Shown: positions 1-8,678, counted from the first letter of the stretch. The stretch: 64,000 nt of DNA from Paenibacillus lupini (GCF_011761355.1 NZ_JAASRW010000004.1:175866-239865), one strand, 5' to 3'. Program-made: numbers and translations. Notes: generated by a model from the sequence alone, not told the origin.

Positions 1-1
1 G

Positions 2-508
2 CTTGCTATGCCGATCGCTGGTAAACTGTATCCGCGGATTGGTGCCAAATGGATGACCATTGGCGGGCTTGTACTTATTATTGTGGGCAGTTATGAGATG
101 ACTCATCTGCATACGGACAGCTCGCATTTCTATATTATTTTCTGGATGGCTGTTCGTAACCTTGGAGTATCGTTTGCTGCTGCTGCAACAAGCACAGCCG
201 GTATGGAGGAGATTCAACCGCAGATGGTGGGTCACGCTTCTTCCGTAACGAACTGGGTACGTAATGTGGGTGGATCCTTTGCGATTGCCTTATTTACATC
301 ACTGCTTGCTTCCCATACGATTACGCATGCTACTGATCTGACACAAGCTGGCCAAGAGAGTGCGAAAACGATACCGTTGTTCGCCTTTACTCTGAGCGTC
401 AACGATGTCTTTATGATTGCGACTTATATTGCTGTAGTAGCCATTCCGTTTACGCTCGTTATTCGTAAAAAAGCGATGCGAGCAAAAACCGTTACGGCTG
501 CTGCCTGA
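2..508 (+). CDS. MFS drug-exporter C-terminal part (truncated by window edge)
   Basis: An open frame runs in from the left edge, so only the last 168 residues are visible. They contain several hydrophobic membrane segments separated by short charged loops and end in a basic cytoplasmic tail (RKKAMRAK). The motif around 'SSVTNWVRNVGGSFAIALF' is typical of the last part of 14-helix DHA2-type (EmrB/QacA) proton antiporters, which export drugs and other small molecules across the cytoplasmic membrane. A strong terminator follows directly, so this is the last gene of its transcript. Substrate cannot be told from this fragment. Confidence 0.8.
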   Translation, partial: LAMPIAGKLYPRIGAKWMTIGGLVLIIVGSYEMTHLHTDSSHFYIIFWMAVRNLGVSFAAAATSTAGMEEIQPQMVGHASSVTNWVRNVGGSFAIALFTSLLASHTITHATDLTQAGQESAKTIPLFAFTLSVNDVFMIATYIAVVAIPFTLVIRKKAMRAKTVTAAA

Positions 509-540
509 TTAATAATAGAGAAACATCATGATTCATAATA

Positions 541-584
541 GAAACCCGAAAGACACTTTGAGAAGTGCCTTTCGGGTTTCTGTT
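541..584 (+). terminator. Intrinsic terminator after MFS gene
   Basis: A hairpin at 541-580 with stem GAAACCCGAAAG paired to CTTTCGGGTTTC is followed by a short T-rich stretch. It lies 33 nt past the stop codon of the exporter. Confidence 0.85.
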
Positions 585-608
585 TAGTTTATGGTCGTAT
601 TTTTGTTA

Positions 609-637
609 TTGACAGTAAAATATCTCCATGCTAATCT
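609..637 (+). promoter_or_regulatory. SigA-type promoter of the ABC/AprAB-like locus
   Basis: TTGACA at 609-614 and TAATCT at 632-637 are separated by 17 bp. It is the only good promoter seen between the upstream terminator and the first permease gene, so it probably starts the long transcript covering the permease, reductase-like and binding-protein genes. Confidence 0.55.
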
Positions 638-696
638 TAAACCACAGTTAATCAATAGGAATTAATGAAATTAATCATATCGTCTACCGTTCTATC

Positions 697-734
697 GGAG
701 GCATTCTCTCGCATGATGAGGATGCCTCCTTTTT
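697..734 (+). terminator. Terminator-like hairpin inside the leader
   Basis: GGAGGCAT (697-704) pairs with ATGCCTCC (722-729), followed by five T. It lies about 55 nt after the inferred transcription start and before the first permease gene, the layout of a transcription attenuator. I do not recognise an S-box, T-box or other known aptamer in the short leader upstream. The alternative is a leftover terminator of a lost small gene. Confidence 0.6.
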
Positions 735-781
735 GTTTTCTACCTGTCCCTCATAATGAGATGGCGAAAGTGGTGATGAAG

Positions 782-1579
782 ATGAGCAGTCAAGCTGCAG
801 CAGCGATCAAAACGCCAGGCAAGCTGGCACTTACAGGACTTGCGCTTGTTTTTCCGGTAACCTTACTTGTCTTATGGCAGGTACTTGGGCATTACGGCTA
901 TATTTCCGAATTGCTGTTCCCTACGCCGTATACGATTATTGAATCTGGTATTTCCTTGGCGGCCTCCGGAGACTTATGGACGAACATTCGAATCAGCGTC
1001 ATAAGGGCACTGCTGGGATTTGGGCTTGGAGGATCGCTTGGATTGGTGTTTGGTATCGGAGTAGGACTGTTCAGAAGGACAGAAAAGCTGCTTGATCCTT
1101 CCATTCAGATGATTAGGATGATTCCAAGTCTTGCTGTTGTGCCGCTGTTTATTTTGTGGTTCGGTATCGGTGAGGAATCCAAAGTACTGCTTATTGCCAA
1201 AAGCGCCTTTTTCCCGCTCTATATCAATACGTTTCTTGGGATCCGTAATGTTGATAATAAGCTGTTTGAAGTGGCAAGAGTGCTTGGCTTCAGTCGTCTC
1301 AAGCAAGTGACAAGGCTTATCTTGCCGGCGGCGCTGCCGAACATCATCTTAGGTGCACGGCTTTCAATCGGACTTTCTTGGCTGGGCTTGGTTGTAGCGG
1401 AGCTGATTGCTTCAACCTCAGGGATCGGCTATATGATGTCGGATGCGCGGCAGTTTGCTGATACACCGGTTGTATTCGTAGGGATTTTCACTTTCGCGAT
1501 ACTGGGGCTGTTGACGGACTCGTTGCTCGCTGTGATCGAACGACGGCTGCTGAGATGGAAAGACCGTTATGGCGGATAG
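782..1579 (+). CDS. ABC transporter permease, sulfonate/nitrate/taurine type (first of two)
   Basis: This 265-residue protein has about six membrane segments and a central cytoplasmic loop of the SsuC/TauC/NrtB permease family (residues around 'IPSLAVVPLFILWFGIG', then a 'GFSRLKQ' ATPase-contact loop). Upstream in-frame ATGs at 665, 761 and 776 exist; I chose 782 because a GGTG site stands 6 nt before it and the 665 frame would read through the leader hairpin. It is followed after 17 nt by a close paralogue. Together they would form the membrane pore of an importer for an organosulfur or related anionic compound. No ATPase gene is present in the locus. Confidence 0.85.
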   Translation: MSSQAAAAIKTPGKLALTGLALVFPVTLLVLWQVLGHYGYISELLFPTPYTIIESGISLAASGDLWTNIRISVIRALLGFGLGGSLGLVFGIGVGLFRRTEKLLDPSIQMIRMIPSLAVVPLFILWFGIGEESKVLLIAKSAFFPLYINTFLGIRNVDNKLFEVARVLGFSRLKQVTRLILPAALPNIILGARLSIGLSWLGLVVAELIASTSGIGYMMSDARQFADTPVVFVGIFTFAILGLLTDSLLAVIERRLLRWKDRYGG

Positions 1580-1596
1580 ACAGGAGGGTTAAAAGT

Positions 1597-2496
1597 ATGA
1601 GCAATTCTATCGAAGCAATCGTTCCGCCTCAAGTGGCAACAGAAGCTGAACATGGAACGGGGCCAGCAGGACAGGAGAGAGTGGTTAGAAGCGGAGCGGC
1701 AAGGCGCAAATGGCGGCTATCGAAGCTTGCAGCAGTCGTACTGAAGGATATAGCGATTGGTGCTGCTATCCCAGTTATTCTCCTCATCTTTTGGCAGATT
1801 GCAGCATCGGCCGGATACATTTCCCCGATGTTCATGCCGTCGCCGGGATCCATTCTGCAGGCTTTCTGGACACTTGTAACATCGGGAAATCTGCTGCATC
1901 ATCTGCTGGTCAGCATGGGCAGAGCCGGCCTTGGCTTCCTGATCGGAGGAACAGCAGGGCTTCTTCTCGGATTATTAAACGGACTGTTCAGGAAAGCTCA
2001 ATATTTGCTTGATCCAAGCATTCAAGTGCTTCGGCTAGTTCCGCATCTCGCCATCGCACCGCTTATTATCCTTTGGTTCGGTTTTGGAGAGACCTCGAAA
2101 ATAGCGATAATCGTGACCGGTTCCTTCTTCCCGTTGTACATCAATACGTTTCTAGGGATCCGCAATGTGGACAATAAGCTGTTTGAAGTGGCAAGCATAC
2201 TAGGCTTCAGCCCGCTGAAGCGACTGATTAGACTTATTATTCCGGCATCGCTTCCTGATATTCTGATTGGTGTGCGCATCTCGCTGGCCGTGTCCTGGAT
2301 TGGGCTTGTTGTAGCTGAGTTAATAGGCTCTCGGTCAGGTATCGGCTTCCTCATCAATGAGGCGAAGCAGAATTCGGAAACCTCTATTATTTTCGTTGGC
2401 ATAATTATATTTGCGGTTATTGGCAAGCTTATCGATTCTTTCATGAAAAGTTTTGAGAGCAGATGGCTGAACTGGCGTGACAGCTATAAAGGGTAA
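1597..2496 (+). CDS. ABC transporter permease, sulfonate/nitrate/taurine type (second of two)
   Basis: The 299-residue product is a paralogue of the gene before it: both share a long near-identical stretch around 'FFPLYINTFLGIRNVDNKL' and the LLDPSIQ motif. It carries a longer, charged N-terminal tail of about 50 residues before the first membrane segment. The start at 1597 is set by AGGAGGG 8 nt upstream; an earlier in-frame ATG at 1555 lies inside the previous gene. Two distinct permeases suggest a heterodimeric pore rather than the usual SsuC homodimer. The next gene, a flavoprotein, begins after 80 nt without a visible terminator, so cotranscription is likely. Confidence 0.85.
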   Translation: MSNSIEAIVPPQVATEAEHGTGPAGQERVVRSGAARRKWRLSKLAAVVLKDIAIGAAIPVILLIFWQIAASAGYISPMFMPSPGSILQAFWTLVTSGNLLHHLLVSMGRAGLGFLIGGTAGLLLGLLNGLFRKAQYLLDPSIQVLRLVPHLAIAPLIILWFGFGETSKIAIIVTGSFFPLYINTFLGIRNVDNKLFEVASILGFSPLKRLIRLIIPASLPDILIGVRISLAVSWIGLVVAELIGSRSGIGFLINEAKQNSETSIIFVGIIIFAVIGKLIDSFMKSFESRWLNWRDSYKG

Positions 2497-2576
2497 CGAC
2501 TGAAAGCTGTCCTCGCCCTGCAAGCTCTATAATAGTCGAAATATTCAATTAATTATTTAATGAGGGGGAAAAGGAA

Positions 2577-4193
2577 ATGTCGATTTTATCACCAAGTGGT
2601 GCTATTCAATTGCAAGCGGATGTACTTGTTATCGGAGGTGGACCAGCGGGAACATGGGCGGCGATCACAGCTGCTTCGCAAGGAGCGAAGGTCATTCTGG
2701 TTGACAAAGGCTATTGCGGATCAAGTGGTGCAACAGCTCCATCCGGTACCGGCGTTTGGTATGTGAAACAGGATGATCGATTGCGTGAGGAGGCAAAGGC
2801 AAGTCGTTACGAAATGGGCGGCCGCCTAGCTGAGCACCGTTGGATGGATAGAGTGCTTGACCGTACGTACGAGAACATGAACCGTCTGGGCCATGCGGGA
2901 TATCCATTTCCGAAGGATGATGACGGCAATCTGCACAAGAGAGGGCTGCAAGGGCCTGAATATATGCGGTTAATGCGGAAGCTGGTACAGAAAGCAGGCG
3001 CGAAAATTTTGGATCACAGTCCTGTTCTCGAGCTGCTTGTGGATCAATATGGTGTTGGCGGCGCGTCTGGCGTACAGACGCAAACCGGAGATGCATGGAC
3101 GGTACATGCGGGTGCCGTTGTAATCGCGACGGGTGGATGTGCATTCCTCAGCAGGGCACTTGGCTGCAATGTCTTGACTGGTGATGGATATTTGCTCGCA
3201 GCTGAGACAGGCGCTGAGCTGTCGGGTATGGAGTTTTCGAACGCTTACGCGATCAGCCCAACCTTCTCATCCGTTACGAAGACGGCTTATTATTCCTACG
3301 CTTCATTTTATTACGAGGATGGTACGCCGGTGGAAGGCGCAGGTTCGAAACGCGGTCGCTCTATCATTGCCCGGAAGCTTCAGGAGGGAAGACAGGTGTA
3401 CGCGAAGCTGGATCTTGCTCCGGAGGAAATTAAACCTCTGCTGCGGGTGAACCAAACGAATTTCTTCCTGCCGTTCGACCGCCGTGGAATTGATCCGTTT
3501 ACAGATTTGTTCCCGGTAACGCTGAGGCTGGAAGGGACTGTTCGTGGTACCGGTGGTATCCGCATTACAGACGAGACCTGCGCAACTTCAGTGCCTGGCT
3601 TGTATGCAGCCGGCGATGCAGCTACGCGTGAGCTGATCTGCGGCGGGTTCACTGGCGGTGGCAGTCATAATGCGGCTTGGGCGATGTCCTCTGGTTCATT
3701 CGCTGGGGAAGGCGCTGCCGCTTATGCGAAAAAAGCAGGAGACCATGCAACCGATCGCAATCTTCGTAGTGCTTCCACTTCAGTCATTACGAGTACTGCA
3801 GCCTCGTCTTCTGGTAAGACGGAGGAAATTGTCCGTGCGGTGCAGGATGAGGTTACGCCGTATGATCGCAATCTGTTCCGTACGGAGCAAGGGCTGAAAG
3901 GCTCGCTCGAGCGGCTTGATGGGCTGTGGAATGACCAGCGGAATCAGGCGGTGGAGCGCTCGGCTAAGGGAGTAAAAGCACGAGAAGCTGTTGCGATGAC
4001 AGCTACGGCAAGATGGATGTACAATTCCGCACTTGCCAGGAAGGAGACACGCGGCATGCACAAGCGTGAAGATTTCCCGACATTGGATGCGGGGCAGCAT
4101 TATCGTCTGATCAGCGGCGGGTTAGATCAGGTATGGGTGAAGCCGGAAGCCGTCAATGAAACACCTGCAGTGAAGGAGGTTATCGCACCATGA
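2577..4193 (+). CDS. AprA-like FAD-binding oxidoreductase subunit (copy 1)
   Basis: The 538-residue protein belongs to the fumarate reductase/adenylylsulfate reductase flavoprotein superfamily. It has an N-terminal dinucleotide-binding motif GGGPAG (residues 20-25) followed by 'VDKGYCGSSGATAPSG', a second FAD-contact region with 'GLYAAGDAATRE', and a C-terminal helical segment with 'TARWMYNSALARKETRG'. It overlaps the downstream ferredoxin-like gene by 4 nt (ATGA), so the two are translationally coupled and probably form an AprAB-like complex in the cytoplasm. Linkage to sulfonate-type transport genes suggests a role in reductive or desulfonating metabolism of an organosulfur compound, reminiscent of the AsfA/AsfB pair described for arylsulfonate use in Pseudomonas; that link is an inference. 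Shorter than dissimilatory AprA. Confidence 0.8.
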   Translation: MSILSPSGAIQLQADVLVIGGGPAGTWAAITAASQGAKVILVDKGYCGSSGATAPSGTGVWYVKQDDRLREEAKASRYEMGGRLAEHRWMDRVLDRTYENMNRLGHAGYPFPKDDDGNLHKRGLQGPEYMRLMRKLVQKAGAKILDHSPVLELLVDQYGVGGASGVQTQTGDAWTVHAGAVVIATGGCAFLSRALGCNVLTGDGYLLAAETGAELSGMEFSNAYAISPTFSSVTKTAYYSYASFYYEDGTPVEGAGSKRGRSIIARKLQEGRQVYAKLDLAPEEIKPLLRVNQTNFFLPFDRRGIDPFTDLFPVTLRLEGTVRGTGGIRITDETCATSVPGLYAAGDAATRELICGGFTGGGSHNAAWAMSSGSFAGEGAAAYAKKAGDHATDRNLRSASTSVITSTAASSSGKTEEIVRAVQDEVTPYDRNLFRTEQGLKGSLERLDGLWNDQRNQAVERSAKGVKAREAVAMTATARWMYNSALARKETRGMHKREDFPTLDAGQHYRLISGGLDQVWVKPEAVNETPAVKEVIAP

Positions 4194-4522
4194 TTGAGGT
4201 AGTAAGCGAGTCCCGGTGTGTCTCCTGTAACCAATGCGTATCGGTATGCCCGACGAACGTATTTGACCGCGGGGAGGATGGCATTCCCGTCATCGCCAGA
4301 CAAGACGATTGCCAAACCTGCTTCATGTGTGAGCTGTATTGCCCGGTTGATGCGCTGTATGTGGCGCCGGATTCGGAGCAGGTGATTGGTATTTCGGAGC
4401 AGGAGGCTGAGCAGCAAGGCTTGCTTGGCGGCTATCGGGAGAAGGTCGGCTGGGGCAAAGGCAGAAAGCCTGTTGCTTCGCATGATTACATGTACCGGCT
4501 GTCGCTGTTTGCAAGGTTCTAA
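4190..4522 (+). CDS. AprB-like 2[4Fe-4S] ferredoxin subunit (copy 1)
   Basis: A 110-residue protein with two complete CxxCxxCxxxC motifs (C10, C13, C16, C20 and C41, C44, C47, C51), each followed by proline, which bind two [4Fe-4S] clusters. The C-terminal part is a tail ending in aromatic and basic residues, as in AprB-type subunits that clamp onto their flavoprotein partner. The start ATG overlaps the stop of the AprA-like gene. Its role would be electron transfer to or from the FAD subunit. A nearly identical gene organisation recurs at 6542-8553. Confidence 0.85.
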   Translation: MIEVVSESRCVSCNQCVSVCPTNVFDRGEDGIPVIARQDDCQTCFMCELYCPVDALYVAPDSEQVIGISEQEAEQQGLLGGYREKVGWGKGRKPVASHDYMYRLSLFARF

Positions 4523-4568
4523 CCATTTATTGTAATTGATTATTTAACCACTGAGAGGGGTCAGTCTT

Positions 4569-5639
4569 ATGAAGAAGAGTAGAGAAAATCAAAGAGGATT
4601 GCGTGGACCGATTAGGCTCGCCTTAATGGCGATGCTGATTCTGGCAACGGTATGGCTGCAGGCGTGCGGAGCTAACGGTAACTCGAATTCGAATTCGAAG
4701 GAAAAGAATGCGGGTGCTTCAACAGGCACGGAGACAGCGGCAGCGGCGGATACGAACAGTAAAGTCCCGTCTGTGCTGAACTACGGCTATATTGGAAGCA
4801 ATGATAAGAATCTTCCCGGCGGAGCGGAAGGCTGGGGCTTTTATAAAGGCATCATTCAAGAGGAATTGAAAAAGTACGGCATCGAAGAAGTGAAGCTGAC
4901 GGGCTTTCCGAACGGTCCGGACCAGACGGAATCACTAATTAGCGGACGGCTTGATTTTGGCGGGTTGGGTGATACTCCTGCAATTATTGCGCATGGATCT
5001 GGTGCAAAAACAAGACTGATCAATCAAACCAATATTACCAATGTCGCTTACTTAATTTCCGGACCTGATGGTCCTAAGACGATTGAAGAGCTGAAGGGGA
5101 AAACGATTGCGATTCAAAAAGGCTCCTATATGCACCGTTATGTTGTGGGCTTGCTTAAGCAGGCGGGGGTAACGGATTACAAGCTGGTTCATATGCTTAT
5201 CCCGGATGCGCAGGCTGCACTAGCAAGAGGCGACATAGATGCATTGACGAATACGGGTTACACTGCCCAAAAGCTGCTGGCTCAAGGGTATACGCTGATC
5301 GATGATTCGACCAGGCATTCTGAGCTGCATGGAACAGGAGTGACCGTTGTATCGGAGAGCTATCTGGAGAAGTTCCCTGACTTTCCAAAGGTATGGAACG
5401 AAGCTCGTCAAAAAGCGCTTGAGGATTTAAAACAACATGAAGAGGAGTACTACCAGTTTATTGCTGATCTGAATAAAACAACGGTGGATCTGGCGAAGAA
5501 GGTAAGCCCGATCAGTGATATTACCGTTGAACCATTTACGACAGATGGCATTACGCGCATTACCGGTACAAAGGATTTCCTCGTTGAGGAAGGTCTGGCG
5601 AAGAAGGACTACAAGATTGAGGATTGGGAAGTGAAGTAA
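4569..5639 (+). CDS. Lipoprotein substrate-binding protein, sulfonate/nitrate/taurine ABC type
   Basis: The 356-residue product begins with a basic, then hydrophobic signal sequence ending in lipobox LQAC, followed by an Asn/Ser-rich linker (residues about 37-65). The mature part is an SsuA/TauA-like NMT1 fold: 'RLDFGGLGDTPAI' and 'IAIQKGSYMHRYV' are the hinge and ligand-pocket region. It would capture the substrate outside the membrane and pass it to the two permeases upstream. A GAGAGGGG site precedes the ATG. Substrate identity cannot be read from sequence; an aliphatic or aryl sulfonate is the best guess from family membership and neighbours. Confidence 0.85.
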   Translation: MKKSRENQRGLRGPIRLALMAMLILATVWLQACGANGNSNSNSKEKNAGASTGTETAAAADTNSKVPSVLNYGYIGSNDKNLPGGAEGWGFYKGIIQEELKKYGIEEVKLTGFPNGPDQTESLISGRLDFGGLGDTPAIIAHGSGAKTRLINQTNITNVAYLISGPDGPKTIEELKGKTIAIQKGSYMHRYVVGLLKQAGVTDYKLVHMLIPDAQAALARGDIDALTNTGYTAQKLLAQGYTLIDDSTRHSELHGTGVTVVSESYLEKFPDFPKVWNEARQKALEDLKQHEEEYYQFIADLNKTTVDLAKKVSPISDITVEPFTTDGITRITGTKDFLVEEGLAKKDYKIEDWEVK

Positions 5640-5674
5640 CTCGTAATAGGACGGGACGAAGGAGAGGGATATGC

Positions 5675-6475
5675 ATGGGGAATCATACGCTGACCATTGA
5701 GTCATTCACATTAGTGTCAAGCAAGGGGAGCCGTTTGCAAGGAGAAGTAAAAGTACTGGATGACGGTTTGCCGCACCCAGCTATTATTGTCAGCCATGGG
5801 TTTAGAGGACATAAGGACTGGGCGTTCTGGCCGGAAGTTACAAGCCGTTTGGCTGAAGAGGGCTTTTATACGGTCAGCTATAATTTCTCTCGTGTTTCTG
5901 CTAAGGAAGACGGGTTGGAAGAAGGAGCTGTTGAAGCAGCATCTACCTTCTCTCAAGAGCTGGATGATTTGGATTTAATTCTTGAAGCTCTGCAGGGCGG
6001 CGATTTGCCGCTTCCTTATGCGGCGGATAAAGCACGAATCGGGCTGCTTGGCCACAGCAGAGCTGGCGGAAGCAGTATTGTGATAGCCGGTGAACATGCT
6101 GAGCAGGTGAGTGCGCTGGCTGTATGGAATGGCGGTCCTCCGCCTTCCCGCCAGCCGCAGGCAGGCGAATCGGAACTGTCTCTGTTAGAGCAAGTCGTTC
6201 AGGAGGATTGGAAGCAGAATGAACAGCGTTTTAATGTTCGTGATGCATTCACCGGCCTGCGGATTCCCGCCCTTATTGTGCAGGGTGATCAAGACCGCGA
6301 GCCGCTTTTGGAGCAGCTTCGCCACTTCCAGGAAGAGGCACCACATTAGCAATATGTGCTTGTACAAGGAGCGGACCATACCTTTAATGCGGTACATCCA
6401 TACGAAGGGGCAACTCAGCAGCTGCAAGTTGCCTTGCAGGCGACAATCGACTTTTTCAAGAAGCAATTGGATTAA
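5675..6475 (+). pseudogene. Alpha/beta hydrolase (dienelactone hydrolase type), interrupted by an in-frame TAG
   Basis: From ATG 5675 (AAGGAGAGGG just upstream) the frame encodes an alpha/beta hydrolase with 'VSHGFRGHKD' and the nucleophile elbow GHSRAG. Codon 225, at 6347-6349, is TAG. The same frame continues without further stops for 41 residues to TAA at 6473-6475, and that part contains 'VQGADHTFNAVHP', the expected catalytic-histidine region. One nonsense change (for example CAG to TAG) would explain this; the truncated 224-residue product lacks the histidine and is presumably inactive. A base-calling error is the alternative. It lies between the binding protein and the second AprA-like gene. 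Confidence 0.8.
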
Positions 6476-6481
6476 GAAAAA

Positions 6482-6512
6482 AGGCGCTTGAAGCGATTCA
6501 AGTGCCTCTTTG
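6482..6512 (+). terminator. Terminator-like hairpin before second AprAB-like pair
   Basis: AGGCGCTTGAA (6482-6492) pairs with TTCAAGTGCCT (6497-6507, one G-T pair) around a 4-nt loop, followed by a short CTTTG. The weak T-tract suggests partial termination or mRNA processing between the hydrolase and the second reductase-like pair. Confidence 0.55.
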
Positions 6513-6541
6513 ATGTGGATAAGCCAAGAAGGAGGACAAGA

Positions 6542-8176
6542 ATGAGTGATTCAGCAGAACGTCAGCTGACGGCTGATGTATTGGTCATTGGCGGAGGCCC
6601 CGCGGGTGCTTGGGCGGCGTGGAGCGCCGCAACAAATGGGGCAAAGGTTGTGCTGGTAGACAAGGGTTACCTTGGCAGCAGCGGTGCAACCGCTCCAGGT
6701 GGAACGAACCTGCTTTATTTGCCTCCGGACAAGGAAATGAGAGAGCAAGCAGTAGCAAGCAGGATGAAGCAAGGCGGCTATCTGGCTGAACCGGCATGGA
6801 TTCATCGGGTACTCGATCAGGTCTATACGAACTTGGAGCTGATTGAGAAGTGGGGCTATCCTTTCGTCCGCGATGAGAATGGAACGCCAATGCGTGACCA
6901 TCTGCATGGTCCGGAATATATGGCGATTATGCGTAAGGTCGTCAAACGGGCTGGGGTGAAAGTTCTCGACCAATCACCGGCTCTAGAGTTATTAGTCGAT
7001 GAGTTTGGCGTAGGCGGTGCCCGCGGCGTATCCCGTCAGGATGACCTGACATGGGAGGTTCGTGCCAATGCCGTTGTGATCGCAACCGGTGGCTGTGCAT
7101 TTTTGAGCAATGGGCTTGGCTGCAATGTTCTGACTGGCGATGGTTACCTGATGGCAGGTGAGGTTGGTGTTGAGCTGTCGGGAATGGAATTTACTCGCAA
7201 ATATGCACCGTCTCCGGCATTTGGCTCAAATACGCGCTCAAGGCTGCTTGGCTGGGCGACTTATTATGATAGCGACGGCAATGAAATTGTTGGCGGTCGG
7301 CAGGGAGATTTTCTGGCAGAAGCCCTCCTGAAGGGACCAGTCTACGCCATTATGAATAAGGCAGATACCCCAGAGAAGCAGGCTTTCCTCAGAAAATCCC
7401 ATGCGATTTTCTTCCTGCCGTATGATCGGGCGGGCATCGACGTGTTCACCGAGCCTTTCCCGCTGACGCTTCGATATGAAGGAACAGTCCGCGGTACAGG
7501 AGGCATTCGAATTGTAGACGATGACTGCAGCACAACTGTTGGCGGATTGTTTGCTGCAGGCGATGCAGCAACACGTGAGCGGATTACCGGATCGGCGTCC
7601 GGAGGAGGTGCGTTTAATGCTTCGTGGGCGATCTGCTCGGGAACTTGGGCAGGCAAAGGTGCGGCTGCTCATGCCTTATCCCATCGTCAGAGCGCTGCGA
7701 CACGTGATTTGAAGCCGGCCGGACGATACGGTCTTGGTGGCGTTGCTTCTTCGTTCGAGAATGTCGTACCTTCGCAGGAGTTGATTAAGGAGATTCAGGA
7801 TCAGGTGCTGCCGCTGACCATTAATTATTTCCGTACGGAGCAGGGGCTGAAGCAAGCATTACATCGTCTCGATAACGTATGGAATCGAGTGAACAGTCAA
7901 ACTCCTCAGAATGTGAGGGAGCAGGTCCGTGCACGAGAGACGGCGGCAATGGCCGCAACTGCCCGTTGGATGTATACAGCAGCTCTGTCCCGGAAGGAAA
8001 CCCGAAGTGGAGGTCTGCACGGGCTGGCGGAATATCCGGGACAGGACGAGGAGCAGCAGCATAGGCTTCTCGTATCTGGACTGGAAGAGGTCAGTGTCCG
8101 GACGGAACAGGTGCCGGTATCCGGTGTTGCCGTAACAGCTGTGGCCGCTACTTCCGAGGAGGTGCAGGCGGGATGA
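6542..8176 (+). CDS. AprA-like FAD-binding oxidoreductase subunit (copy 2)
   Basis: The 544-residue protein is a full-length paralogue of the flavoprotein at 2577-4193: same GGGPAG dinucleotide motif, 'DKGYLGSSGATAPGG', 'GTVRGTGGIRI' and 'FAAGDAATRERI' regions, and the same C-terminal 'TARWMYTAALSRKETR' segment. Start 6542 is supported by GGAGGACA a few nt upstream; an in-frame ATG at 6488 lies inside the hairpin. It overlaps the following ferredoxin gene by 4 nt. Divergence of the central substrate-side region from copy 1 suggests a related but not identical substrate. Function is inferred from family and context only. Confidence 0.8.
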   Translation: MSDSAERQLTADVLVIGGGPAGAWAAWSAATNGAKVVLVDKGYLGSSGATAPGGTNLLYLPPDKEMREQAVASRMKQGGYLAEPAWIHRVLDQVYTNLELIEKWGYPFVRDENGTPMRDHLHGPEYMAIMRKVVKRAGVKVLDQSPALELLVDEFGVGGARGVSRQDDLTWEVRANAVVIATGGCAFLSNGLGCNVLTGDGYLMAGEVGVELSGMEFTRKYAPSPAFGSNTRSRLLGWATYYDSDGNEIVGGRQGDFLAEALLKGPVYAIMNKADTPEKQAFLRKSHAIFFLPYDRAGIDVFTEPFPLTLRYEGTVRGTGGIRIVDDDCSTTVGGLFAAGDAATRERITGSASGGGAFNASWAICSGTWAGKGAAAHALSHRQSAATRDLKPAGRYGLGGVASSFENVVPSQELIKEIQDQVLPLTINYFRTEQGLKQALHRLDNVWNRVNSQTPQNVREQVRARETAAMAATARWMYTAALSRKETRSGGLHGLAEYPGQDEEQQHRLLVSGLEEVSVRTEQVPVSGVAVTAVAATSEEVQAG

Positions 8177-8553
8177 TTGAGTTAGTAAGTGAGGAGCGTT
8201 GCATATCCTGCAACATTTGCGTCAAGGTATGCCCGACCAACGTCTTTGATAAAGGCGAAGACGGCGTGCCTGTCATTGCCCGGCAAAGCGATTGCCAGAC
8301 CTGCTTTATCTGCGAAGTTTATTGCCCGGCAGATGCGCTTTATGTCTCTCCGTATGCCGAGCAGACGGTAGAAGTCAACGAGCAGGAGCTTGCGGACAAA
8401 GGTGTCCTGGGCAGCTGGCGTGCGATTATCGGTTGGGGACCAGGTCGTACGAAGATCGCAGCGATTGATACGACGCCGTTCATTGACCGGATCCTGCCTC
8501 CTCGGACCATCCGTCCGCAAGGTGTATCGGAAGTGCTGCGTGGCGGGAGCTAA
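8173..8553 (+). CDS. AprB-like 2[4Fe-4S] ferredoxin subunit (copy 2)
   Basis: 126 residues with the same two four-cysteine motifs at C10/13/16/20 and C41/44/47/51 as the copy at 4190. The C-terminal tail is 16 residues longer and contains 'FIDRILPPRTIRP'. Translation is coupled to the AprA-like gene through the ATGA overlap. A strong terminator follows, marking the end of the locus. Confidence 0.85.
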   Translation: MIELVSEERCISCNICVKVCPTNVFDKGEDGVPVIARQSDCQTCFICEVYCPADALYVSPYAEQTVEVNEQELADKGVLGSWRAIIGWGPGRTKIAAIDTTPFIDRILPPRTIRPQGVSEVLRGGS

Positions 8554-8577
8554 ATGAATGGGATAGATGGAAGGAGC

Positions 8578-8620
8578 AAGGCCTAGGGAATCGTAGAGAC
8601 CCTGGGCCTTGTTTTGGTTT
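8578..8620 (+). terminator. Intrinsic terminator of the AprAB-like locus
   Basis: AAGGCCTAGGG (8578-8588) pairs with CCCTGGGCCTT (8600-8610) and is followed by a T-rich tail. Confidence 0.85.
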
Positions 8621-8678
8621 GTTTGGTATTGTGCTATGCTAGCAACGAAAAAGTACTGGAAATAGACAGGGGGTTAAT

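Noticed and set aside
645-735. S-box or T-box riboswitch before the permease genes
   Set aside because: The leader lacks the conserved S-box and T-box core sequences and is too short for either.
665-781. N-terminal extension of the first permease starting at ATG 665
   Set aside because: The extension would be encoded across a terminator-like hairpin, lacks a ribosome site and does not look like a permease N-terminus.
6347-6349. Recoding of TAG as pyrrolysine or other amino acid
   Set aside because: No pyl genes and no recoding structure seen in the window; a nonsense mutation is the simpler explanation.
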